Source: a virus. Taken from it: a stretch of DNA of 64,000 bases. Under the pieces are notes generated by a model. That model did not search any database, had not been told where the DNA came from, and saw only the letters and a program-made list of their open reading frames with translations. A program made the position numbers and the translations under genes. Below, in pieces: positions 14,936 to 21,056 of the stretch. The stretch's first letter is position 1; every line of letters begins with the position of its first letter. The DNA is taken from IMG/VR virus record IMGVR_UViG_3300034759_000344, positions 32,187-96,186 of that record. One strand, given 5' to 3'.

Positions 14936-15406
14936 TTAAGCGAGTTTAACAGGAATACCAATACTAAGTGCAAGACGTGTAGCGCTTTCTGCTACACCAA
15001 CAACCAAAACGAAGCCGGTATCGGGCTTCGTATCTATGATTTCTCCGCCGTCACCGAGAAAGTAGACACTCCCCGGAGATAAGTTCCAATTCGGATTCTC
15101 TATCGCACCTATGCGATACACAAGCCCGCTCTGCCCCTCAGCAATATCTTCTACAGTCATTCCTACGATGCGGTTCATATGGGAAAGGTTATAGCAGGAT
15201 GCACTCTGTATCTTACCCTCGGTGTTGACATAAACGATGTGAAAAGCAGGAACGCCTCCAGTTCCCGCTACAAATTTCCCTATTGTGGTTCCAAAGGCAT
15301 CGTCTATTTTCTGCATGTTATCGGCAAAATCCTGAGCAAAAGAACCTACCTGTGCATTGTCGGAAGACTTTACGAGCCCAAGCTTATCGGTTCTAACTTC
15401 CGCCAT
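14936..15406 (-). CDS. tail-fibre-associated protein
   Basis: 156 residues. The N-terminus (DKLGLVKSSDNAQVGSFAQD...MQKIDDAFG) resembles fibre N-termini that attach to the baseplate. The rest (FHIVYVNTEGKIQSASC, MNRIVGMTVEDIA, VYFLGDGGEI) is the same barrel type as in the gene at 14408. It overlaps the 15393 gene by 14 bases. No catalytic residues are evident. Confidence 0.68.
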   Translation of the reverse strand: MAEVRTDKLGLVKSSDNAQVGSFAQDFADNMQKIDDAFGTTIGKFVAGTGGVPAFHIVYVNTEGKIQSASCYNLSHMNRIVGMTVEDIAEGQSGLVYRIGAIENPNWNLSPGSVYFLGDGGEIIDTKPDTGFVLVVGVAESATRLALSIGIPVKLA

Positions 15407-15710
15407 AGGACGCCTCCAATGTGCTCTCTACATACTCAACAACGGCATCAGACACGAGATGTATTCCATCCTGAAAATCTACCGCCACCTGGAAGGTGTA
15501 GTTTTCGTCTCCTATATCCAAATCCCCTTCTTGAACGGTATAACGAACCTTGCCCTCAGATGCGGAATAGATTTCTGCATCTCGAACTGCAATAGTATTC
15601 CCTTTCTTGATATAGACCTGAACCGTTGTCGCTGTGGAAAGGTCATATGCGTTACCGTTTTCATCCTGCAGCACGAAAATAATATTTATCCCCTTTTCGC
15701 CTTGTTTCAT
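15393..15710 (-). CDS. BppU-like baseplate/fibre protein
   Basis: About 105 residues of an immunoglobulin-like fold typical of the N-terminal domain of BppU-type upper baseplate proteins: INIIFVLQDENGNAYDLSTA, TVQVYIKKG, KVRYTVQEGDL and YTFQVAVDF. Start ATG 15710 is set by GGAGGG seven bases upstream; the frame is open to 15725. It lies among short fibre genes and probably helps dock fibres. Confidence 0.72.
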   Translation of the reverse strand: MKQGEKGINIIFVLQDENGNAYDLSTATTVQVYIKKGNTIAVRDAEIYSASEGKVRYTVQEGDLDIGDENYTFQVAVDFQDGIHLVSDAVVEYVESTLEASYGGS

Positions 15711-15925
15711 AGGCGAACCCTCCACGTATAATCTTTAGCAACCCTGCACACTTTGCTTACCATAGATTGAAGTCCGCATTGAACCTCGTAGAAGAACTGC
15801 AATATCCCGCTAATCCCGAACCACGAAAATTGATTTATCTCCTGCCAGGATAATTGATTTGCTTCCGCCCAGGACAGGCCACCAACAATCTCTTGTTTAT
15901 ATTTGAAGGAAAGGACTTTGTTCAT
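15707..15925 (-). CDS. small Trp-rich protein
   Basis: 72 residues with a repeated WAEANQLSWQEINQFSW pattern, each W followed by a short loop. No known family comes to mind. It overlaps both neighbours by four bases (ATGA type), which argues for coupled translation with the 48-residue membrane peptide before it and the BppU-like protein after it. Confidence 0.55.
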   Translation of the reverse strand: MNKVLSFKYKQEIVGGLSWAEANQLSWQEINQFSWFGISGILQFFYEVQCGLQSMVSKVCRVAKDYTWRVRL

Positions 15926-16068
15926 CGCTTAAAGATGTCCACCAAAAGCAGCGTGAAAATAGCGCAGGCAATCCCGAAGGTCAACAGCGAAAAGATGTTG
16001 CCAGAACCAACCACAACATCACCAACGCAGGCATCGTTACCGAGCACGAAAGAAAGGTTGCCGAACAT
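15922..16068 (-). CDS. 48-residue membrane protein
   Basis: A short frame with a good AAGGAGGCGG site, starting MFGNLSFVLGNDACVGD and carrying one hydrophobic span (IFSLLTFGIACAIFTLLLV) close to the C-terminus, which ends DIFKR. It could be a small holin-like or spanin-like peptide, or a fibre-operon oddity. The overlap ATGA with the next gene supports expression. Confidence 0.55.
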   Translation of the reverse strand: MFGNLSFVLGNDACVGDVVVGSGNIFSLLTFGIACAIFTLLLVDIFKR

Positions 16069-16080
16069 GTTTCCGCCTCC

Positions 16081-16244
16081 TTAAGCTGGATTAGCGTTTA
16101 CCCACTTACCGGTTGCCCCATCGTATTTCAAAATTTGCCCATCGGCTGGACTTGTTATCTCAACATCGTCCAGGTCATTAAGCGTGGGCTTTGCGTTTAT
16201 CCATTTACCGGTTGTATCATCATATTTAACGAACCATAGCAAGA
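16081..16244 (-). pseudogene. tail-fibre gene fragment lacking its 5' end
   Basis: In one minus frame the sequence ends with WFVKYDDTTGKWINAKPTL, then NDLDDVEITSPADGQILKYD and GKWVNANPA: two copies of the fibre motif YD-TTGKW-NA. No start codon precedes it because an IS605-type left-end hairpin lies directly upstream. It is the 3' remnant of a fibre gene truncated by that insertion or a following deletion. Confidence 0.65.
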
Positions 16245-16247
16245 AGT

Positions 16248-16269
16248 CTCCACCTTCTATAAGGTGGAG
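16248..16269 (+). mobile_element. solitary IS605-type left-end hairpin
   Basis: A perfect 9-bp stem CTCCACCTT-CTAT-AAGGTGGAG followed by ATGAATTGC. The same design is seen in the left end of the IS605 element at 63.35 kb and the element at 18.83 kb. No transposase gene or right end accompanies it. The 16085-16411 stretch otherwise contains only broken coding frames (one reads QDIDGNYLQLSDKY...). Confidence 0.6.
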
Positions 16270-16411
16270 ATGAATTGCTGGGTAATGTAATTATTGTTTC
16301 TGCAAATTAGAACTAGCTCGCTAGGATTTATTTGCTTGTACTTGTCTGACAGTTGCAGGTAGTTGCCATCTATATCCTGCACGTATACCCACTTACTTGA
16401 ATTGTGTCATT

Positions 16412-16759
16412 CTACTGAGTTTCTTCTTTGTGTTTAGCATAGGGACTGTTCTGGTAAGCAGTACGTACTTCAGCTTCTATCTCTTCATCAGAGAGCTGAA
16501 TGTTTACCTTAGCCAGCAGCTGCTTAGCAATATCTACTGCCTTGCGCAGTTTTTCAATTCCAGATGGTTTAGTGGCGGAATTGGCGTAGAAGTCTTCGGC
16601 AGCAGCTACTGCTTTGTCAGCAACGGTGGTGATTATCATGATACGGTTGAGAATCTCTTCCCTTTTGTTGCGGTCTTTCACATAGTAAGTGAGAATGAAC
16701 GCAATAAGCATGGGAGCAATTCCCAACAGTATTTGCTGTAGAGTTTCAGACCAACTCAT
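16412..16759 (-). CDS. LLH-family holin-like membrane protein
   Basis: 115 residues: an N-terminal membrane span (ILLGIAPMLIAFILTYYV) followed by a charged helical domain with VADKAVAAAEDFY and IEKLRKAVDIAKQLL. This is the layout of the phage_holin_LLH family. It would sit in the host membrane and time the escape of the endolysin encoded just upstream at 17355. A GGAGG site precedes it. Confidence 0.8.
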   Translation of the reverse strand: MSWSETLQQILLGIAPMLIAFILTYYVKDRNKREEILNRIMIITTVADKAVAAAEDFYANSATKPSGIEKLRKAVDIAKQLLAKVNIQLSDEEIEAEVRTAYQNSPYAKHKEETQ

Positions 16760-16774
16760 TTTAATTACCTCCTT

Positions 16775-17350
16775 TTATTTGTTAATATCCCAGTTGGGAT
16801 TTTCGTGGATTCCATTTTCATCTATGGAATATATCCAGTTTCCGTCAGGATTAACTTGGCTGGAGTACTTCTTAACTTCTCTGTTTATCTCCTGTCTGAT
16901 CATCTCCTGAAACACATAGTCAAACTTTTGAAGCTGGATTTCAAAATCCTTGCGCAGTAAATCCCCAAGCTTTTCCCGGTTGTAAACGTGAGTGTAGTAC
17001 TCGATACACTGTTCAAGATCTGTGGCTACTTGGTCTACATATTTTTGCACTGTATTTGAAAACCATTTCCATCCTGATCTTTCCAGGTCTAAATACTTCC
17101 AAGTTAAGTAGTGCATTATCCTCGGTGATATGAGCCACACTATATCCACCAAAGCCTGAATCAGTTTTAAGTACTTTACAAAGTTGTTTACGAAGGTTTC
17201 TTCATCTACTCCCTTTTCTGGAAGGTAGCGGTACAGCTTCCTTACTAAAGCTTCTACTTTCTCTGGACAGTATTCCCCTACTAAAACTAAAAGCTTGCGG
17301 GCTTCCAGAATGATACGAGCGTAGATGAAGAAGAGCTTGAGGTAGTGCAT
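16775..17350 (-). CDS. unknown helical protein of the lysis cassette
   Basis: About 191 residues from ATG 17350 (frame open to 17386). The protein is rich in aromatic and basic residues, largely helical (ILEARKLLVLVGEYC, VKYLKLIQALVDIVWLI) and ends in a polar tail with NWIYSIDENGIHENPNWDI. No membrane span is convincing. It starts immediately after the endolysin stop and precedes the holin, so a role in lysis is plausible but not shown. Confidence 0.65.
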   Translation of the reverse strand: MHYLKLFFIYARIILEARKLLVLVGEYCPEKVEALVRKLYRYLPEKGVDEETFVNNFVKYLKLIQALVDIVWLISPRIMHYLTWKYLDLERSGWKWFSNTVQKYVDQVATDLEQCIEYYTHVYNREKLGDLLRKDFEIQLQKFDYVFQEMIRQEINREVKKYSSQVNPDGNWIYSIDENGIHENPNWDINK

Positions 17351-17354
17351 AGAG

Positions 17355-17840
17355 TTATTCCCACTTGATGTATCCCAAATCCTCAATAACTTTAGCCACT
17401 TTCTTTATCTTATTATAATAATTAGGATCAGTAGCCCATCCCGGTTCTCCAGGTTCAGGTAAAAGGGCTTTCAGGAACTCGTCAGCATTGCCCAGGTGCT
17501 CTAAAGCATCCTGGAACCAGGGAAGGGTTTCTAACAAGTGGTAGTAGTCAAGCAAGCACTCCTGCCAGCTACGGTACTTTCTCCATCTGGCAGTTGTGCG
17601 GTACCATCCTTTTTCTTTAGACCACTCCCACGTGGGAAGCTCTACGACATCCCCTTTCCAACTTTTGCCTGCTTTAATACCAAATAAGTTGTTAGCAGCT
17701 TTGGCTAAGTAAGACTGTCCCCAGTTACTCTCTAAAGCTGCCTGCGCAAAAATGACCGGTTTATTCAGTCTGGCACCGCGCTTGGTAGCCCAGTAAAAGG
17801 CTTTTTCCATGCGTTCTAGAAATGCTCTGCGGTAGTCCAA
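17355..17840 (-). CDS. endolysin, GH73 glucosaminidase
   Basis: 161 residues of a peptidoglycan N-acetylglucosaminidase (GH73/FlgJ-like) domain. The signature FAQAALESNWGQSYLAKAAN contains the catalytic Glu, followed by NLFGIKAGKSWKG and WRKYRSWQECLLDYYHLLE. No signal peptide, so export would depend on the holin nearby. A second enzyme of the same family is fused to a baseplate spike at 37086. A GGAGGG site lies upstream. Confidence 0.92.
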   Translation of the reverse strand: MDYRRAFLERMEKAFYWATKRGARLNKPVIFAQAALESNWGQSYLAKAANNLFGIKAGKSWKGDVVELPTWEWSKEKGWYRTTARWRKYRSWQECLLDYYHLLETLPWFQDALEHLGNADEFLKALLPEPGEPGWATDPNYYNKIKKVAKVIEDLGYIKWE

Positions 17841-17854
17841 GTGGGTCCCTCCTT

Positions 17855-18058
17855 TTACAGCTCTTCTAGGTATTTGATGGGTATTTCCACTTTTAGAGCC
17901 AAGTCTTTCAAGGACTCAGGAGTGTTAGGGTTACAATAACGGACCAGAGCCTTGTCTTTTCTGAATTCCACAATTTGACCTACCCAGGCTCGACAGTGTC
18001 TAGTCTCTGGTGAAGGGTCTGGTTTAACCCAGACAAAAGATCCTATATCCATACTCAA
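17855..18058 (-). CDS. small SH3/KOW-like protein
   Basis: 67 residues beginning at TTG 18058 (or ATG 18052). The sequence IGSFVWVKPDPSPETRHC-RAWVGQIVEFRKDKALVRYC has the alternation of a small beta-barrel. No catalytic residue is evident. It lies between the 26-residue membrane peptide and the endolysin. Confidence 0.55.
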   Translation of the reverse strand: MSMDIGSFVWVKPDPSPETRHCRAWVGQIVEFRKDKALVRYCNPNTPESLKDLALKVEIPIKYLEEL

Positions 18059-18135
18059 TCACCGAAGTGACTGACAGCTTCTAAAATAAGTAGGACTAGA
18101 GCCAAGATGGCTAAGAGGTACCAAGAACTGCTCAT
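18055..18135 (-). CDS. 26-residue membrane peptide
   Basis: A short frame MSSSWYLLAILALVLLILEA followed by VSHFGD, almost entirely a single membrane span. GGAGG lies eight bases before the ATG, and the stop overlaps the next start. It sits between the PAAR and endolysin-cassette genes. It could be a small lysis regulator (antiholin or holin-like), but size makes this uncertain. Confidence 0.5.
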   Translation of the reverse strand: MSSSWYLLAILALVLLILEAVSHFGD

Positions 18136-18139
18136 GGTT

Positions 18140-18454
18140 TTAGCCTCCAATGATAACATTTGGAGAGCCAGTAGCTATTACTCCTACGTTGTTTTCACAG
18201 AAGCAAGAAAGTAAATCCCCTACTCTGGCTGCCCCCTTTCCATTGATAAGTACACTGCTGGATCCTTCAACTACGTTGCAGGGATGCGTGGTAACGCTTC
18301 CAATGTAGGCTGCAGGATGTCCGTTGATGAATACATTAGGGGAACAGTTAGTGGCAATTTCGTTTTGTAGTACCTGACAAGAGGGGTTTCCTTCTTCATC
18401 CTCAGTTACTTCCCAGCAGGTAGTTATGCTTCCTAAGTAGGCTCCCTGTGGCAT
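18140..18454 (-). CDS. PAAR-domain tail spike tip
   Basis: 104 residues with the PAAR layout: repeated short motifs NVFINGHPAAYIGSVTTH and SVLINGKGAARVGDLLS, and a C-terminal NVIIGG. PAAR proteins cap the central spike of contractile tails and bind a metal at the tip; His and Cys residues (H, C at several loops) are available. The ribosome site overlaps the stop codon of the upstream gene remnant. Confidence 0.85.
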   Translation of the reverse strand: MPQGAYLGSITTCWEVTEDEEGNPSCQVLQNEIATNCSPNVFINGHPAAYIGSVTTHPCNVVEGSSSVLINGKGAARVGDLLSCFCENNVGVIATGSPNVIIGG

Positions 18455-18462
18455 GGTTCACC

Positions 18463-18566
18463 TCAATACTTGAAGTAGTTAACTCCCCAGACTATCTTGT
18501 ATCCTTCGTCTACAGGACATACCCCTTCGGAGCAAGAGGAGCTTTCCTTTTTATTCTTGCTCTTCT
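18463..18566 (-). pseudogene. 3' remnant of a second transglutaminase-like gene
   Basis: This stretch encodes KSKNKKESSSCSEGVCPV, then DEGYKIVWGVNYFKY and a stop, nearly identical to the end of the lipoprotein gene at 19768-20484. DNA identity is high: CAATACTTGAAGTAGTTAAC is shared by both. The 5' part was removed where the TnpB element inserted (right end at 18567). So an earlier tandem duplicate of the lipoprotein gene was destroyed. Confidence 0.8.
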
Positions 18567-18805
18567 GTGAACTACCCCTCCCTAACCCCTCCGGGTTAGG
18601 GAGGGGCTTCGGTAGGGTTTCCTGCTTCATCGTAACCCCAACGGGTTAGCTCCACAGGCTTGACGTCCCGTGGTTCCCACGGTAGGGAAGCTTTATGCCG
18701 CTTCCAGAGCCAACGCTTTCTTCAGGATATTCCGGGCGGCATTTACATCCCGGTCGAGTATAAGGCCACAATAAGGGCAGTAATGAGTCCGCTCTTCTTT
18801 AAATA
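18567..18805 (-). pseudogene. truncated tnpB with right end and omega RNA
   Basis: Minus-strand bases 18805-18693 encode EERTHYCPYCGLILDRDVN followed by AARNILKKALALEAA and a stop: the zinc ribbon second half and RuvC-III aspartate of IS605 TnpB. Downstream lies a typical 3' omega-RNA region (GATGAAGCAGGAAACCC) and a 14-bp right-end stem (18575-18606), ending GGTAGTTCAC at 18567. The rest of tnpB is missing; the break joins an oppositely oriented mini-element. Confidence 0.85.
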
Positions 18806-18808
18806 ATA

Positions 18809-19013
18809 TTCATATAAGCCAGCACAGGAGACTCCATCTTCTTTAAGATGGATAGGAATGCGCTGATTCCTCCTTTCTAATATTAGTGTTTTTGCTCTTA
18901 TTGTCTTTATTAGAAGATCTACGTCCGGACTGGGCGGAAGTAACGCCTGTGGAGTGGAAGTTGTCCCACGATGAAGCAGGAAGCCTTGCATTTAAATGCG
19001 AGGAGGAAGTCAC
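18809..19013 (+). mobile_element. IS605-derived mini-element with omega-RNA-like sequence
   Basis: A left-end hairpin TCCATCTT-CTTT-AAGATGGA (about 18832-18851) followed by GGAATGCGC, then about 100 bases lacking an intact gene, then ACGCCTGTGGAG, CGATGAAGCAGGAAGCC, a TTGCATTTAAATGCGAG hairpin and GGAAGTCAC at 19013. The second half matches the omega-RNA pattern of the truncated tnpB next door. The first 38 bases recur at 19390-19427. The guide would be the DNA from 19014, inside the XhlA-like gene. Confidence 0.6.
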
Positions 19014-19375
19014 TTAATGAGCTTAGAGAGGATAACCGCTACTAAAATGGGGGAAAGGATGGAAGATAGGACGGCAACTACCTTATCAGCCGTCCAGCGG
19101 TTAAGATTTCTTCTTTCTCTAAGTTCATCTTGTAGAAATGTAATGTCCTTGTCTTGTATGCTGTTTTTGTTGCTTAAATTTATGACATTGTCATTTATCT
19201 TTTCGAGCTTGTCGTATATTTGCTTTAGATTTTGTTCTAAAATAGCCGAGTAGTTAGAAGCCTCTTTACACAACCTACTCACTTCCTTTTCAAGTGAAGC
19301 TACTCTGGTTTCTATAGAAAGCCTGGTTTCAATATAAGGACATACCTTACTGTCGTTACGTTCTTGATAGGTCAA
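19010..19375 (-). CDS. XhlA-like membrane-anchored coiled-coil protein
   Basis: 121 residues: an N-terminal coiled coil (ETRVASLEKEVSRLCKEASN, LKQIYDKLEKINDNV) and a C-terminal membrane span (VVAVLSSILSPILVAVILS). This is the layout of hemolysin XhlA and related phage lysis accessory proteins. It begins at TTG 19375 after GGAGGG. Its TGA stop is formed by the GTCAC end of the adjacent mini-element, so the original last residues may have been altered. Confidence 0.75.
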   Translation of the reverse strand: MTYQERNDSKVCPYIETRLSIETRVASLEKEVSRLCKEASNYSAILEQNLKQIYDKLEKINDNVINLSNKNSIQDKDITFLQDELRERRNLNRWTADKVVAVLSSILSPILVAVILSKLIK

Positions 19376-19389
19376 GAGAGACCCTCCTT

Positions 19390-19427
19390 TTCATATAAGC
19401 CAGCACAGGAGACTCCATCTTCTTTAA
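19390..19427 (+). repeat. 38-base direct repeat of IS605-type left end
   Basis: The 38 bases starting TTCATATAAGCCAGCACAGG match 18809-18846 exactly and include half of the left-end hairpin. The TAA stop of the gene at 19424 lies inside this repeat. It is either a truncated insertion or a by-product of recombination. Confidence 0.7.
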
Positions 19428-19744
19428 AGATTTCTGTTTATAAGTCTGTAGTTTAGACTTTGAGTGTCAAAGTAGTTTTTGCACATATTTAAAAAGAGGT
19501 CAGTACTGATAGGGGAGCAGGAAAAAAGGTCTATAAATAATCGGTTTTTGTATTGACTCAATATTAGATGTGATTCAGCTATGATAGCAAATACTGTGAA
19601 GTGGTTTTTGTATTCTATAACATCTGGACCGAACACTACCGTTAACGGTAAGTCTTTTATGCATTTACAGACAAATTCCATCGCTTGACCTTTGGCTGCT
19701 GGTTCTTTGGTTAGCATATCTACCATGATTTGGGTTCCTACCAA
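19424..19744 (-). CDS. S-adenosylmethionine decarboxylase-like protein
   Basis: 106 residues from TTG 19744 (GGAGGGG six bases upstream; an earlier in-frame TTG at 19771 would include the ribosome site). The key feature is IIAESHLILSQYKNRLFIDLF: the ESH triplet (57-59), where prokaryotic SpeD proenzymes self-cleave to create pyruvoyl, and a Cys (C76) in the DLFSC block matching DIFTC. Family enzymes decarboxylate AdoMet for spermidine, and some relatives decarboxylate ornithine or arginine. Polyamines could help package DNA. The C-terminus ends inside an IS-derived repeat and may be shortened. Confidence 0.65.
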   Translation of the reverse strand: MVGTQIMVDMLTKEPAAKGQAMEFVCKCIKDLPLTVVFGPDVIEYKNHFTVFAIIAESHLILSQYKNRLFIDLFSCSPISTDLFLNMCKNYFDTQSLNYRLINRNL

Positions 19745-19767
19745 TACCGACCCCTCCTTTCTTATAA

Positions 19768-20484
19768 TCAATACTTGAAGTAGTTAACTCCCCATATTAA
19801 GTAGTTGTTTACAGGGCATACCCCTTCGGAGCAAGAAGAGCTTTCCTTTTTATTCTTGCTATTCTTGTTCTTCTTTAAGCAATACGCATCAGTGTAGTAG
19901 AGTACGTGTCCTCTTTCTACTAGATAGTTGATACGGTCCCATACTGGAACTTCAAGGGTAACTTTCATATCTGGATAGTACTTGCGCATGAACTCGTCAA
20001 AGCTATTGTGGCTTCCGAAGTAATACCATAAGTTCCATACGTAGACCTTACCATCTGGCCCGTAAGCGTAAGACAGAGCATGTCCTGGAGTTCCAATATC
20101 TTTCTTTGGATATATGTGCACATAGTAAGCTTCATACCCAAGTGCTTCTTTAGCAAGGTATGCAGTCATTAATGCCCAATCATCACAGTCTCCTTCCCAT
20201 TCTGGTTTTACTATAATACTCCCTTTATTTTTTGCATCTGGTATGCACTTCATTGGTAATTCTGCTGGTGTGAAATAATATCCATTGTATCCAGTTAGAA
20301 TTTTGTCCGAATTATATTCTGCATTTACACTTCTTAAATAGGTCTCGATCAGTTTAGGGGTAGTAATCCAATCGGGAAAGTCAAATAACTTTTGTGGTTC
20401 TGGGTCTATTGGTGTTGGTGCTATAAGGCACCCAGCTACGTTGAACAGCAAAGCAAAGATGACGATAATAGCTATCTTGCGCAT
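19768..20484 (-). CDS. transglutaminase-like lipoprotein
   Basis: 239 residues from ATG 20484. Residues 1-19 are a lipoprotein signal ending in NVAGC (lipobox, C19). The domain has the Cys-His-Asp/Asn arrangement of bacterial transglutaminase-like cysteine peptidases: EWEGDCDDWALMTAYLAKEA (C100), then GHALSYAYGPDGKVYVWN (H135). The C-terminus is Ser/Cys/Lys-rich (NKKESSSCSEGVC). A phage-made lipoprotein outside the cell might block superinfection or alter the wall; that is inference. A broken duplicate lies at 18463. Confidence 0.82.
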   Translation of the reverse strand: MRKIAIIVIFALLFNVAGCLIAPTPIDPEPQKLFDFPDWITTPKLIETYLRSVNAEYNSDKILTGYNGYYFTPAELPMKCIPDAKNKGSIIVKPEWEGDCDDWALMTAYLAKEALGYEAYYVHIYPKKDIGTPGHALSYAYGPDGKVYVWNLWYYFGSHNSFDEFMRKYYPDMKVTLEVPVWDRINYLVERGHVLYYTDAYCLKKNKNSKNKKESSSCSEGVCPVNNYLIWGVNYFKY

Positions 20485-20592
20485 TTGGACAATCACCTAT
20501 TCTAAAGTAGTTTTATAGACAGATATAAGGAAGTTAAGATTGGTTATAAGTAGTAAGGTTCTGAGCTTCTTCGGTGGTCAGCCAGGGACGCT

Positions 20593-20739
20593 TCACGAAC
20601 GCAAAGCTTGTAGTATTTCCCGTTTTTCTTCTTCAGTTAAGGATGGGTATTCAGCAAGAATTTCCTCTGCCGTTCTATTCTCGGCTTGCATTCGGTAGCG
20701 AACTACACGAACGAAAAGGGTTTTCTTCCAAGTAGGCAT
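20593..20739 (-). CDS. 48-residue protein with DUF433-like tail
   Basis: Short frame with GAGGTG six bases before ATG 20739. The C-terminal half, NRTAEEILAEYPSLTEEEKR, matches the end of DUF433 (VapB-type antitoxin) proteins. The usual N-terminal part of that family is absent. It may be a trimmed DNA-binding protein or coincidence. The next 97 bases to the lipoprotein gene hold no convincing gene. Confidence 0.5.
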   Translation of the reverse strand: MPTWKKTLFVRVVRYRMQAENRTAEEILAEYPSLTEEEKREILQALRS

Positions 20740-20744
20740 TTATG

Positions 20745-21017
20745 TCACCTCACAGATAAGTTTCCGATAAGATAAGCAATAGCTGCTTCAATATCCTTAA
20801 TTCTTTCATCGGTTGGGGGCTCTGGAGGCTCGGGTGTTGGGTCGTGGTTAGCTATAACTCGCTGTGCAAGTTCCACCTCGTTTGAATCAACTTCTATCTC
20901 AAATCTACCATCAGGGTATGAAGTAACTCGTGGATTTTTTATACCAGCTTCAATCAGTTCTTTGTGAATTTTTATGTGGTTAAGGTTTTGGGCATTGATG
21001 ACTGCTCGGATAGACAT
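20745..21017 (-). CDS. small unknown tail-region protein
   Basis: 90 residues: a beta-alpha N-terminal domain with IKNPRVTSYPDGRFEIEVDS, a proline hinge (PTPEPPEPPTDERI) and a short C-terminal helix (IEAAIAYLIGNLSVR). Similar small proteins follow fibre genes in many Firmicute phages, but I cannot name a family. GGAGG lies upstream. Confidence 0.6.
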   Translation of the reverse strand: MSIRAVINAQNLNHIKIHKELIEAGIKNPRVTSYPDGRFEIEVDSNEVELAQRVIANHDPTPEPPEPPTDERIKDIEAAIAYLIGNLSVR

Positions 21018-21056
21018 AAAAATACCTCCTCAATATTCCTTTACTATAATACTCTC

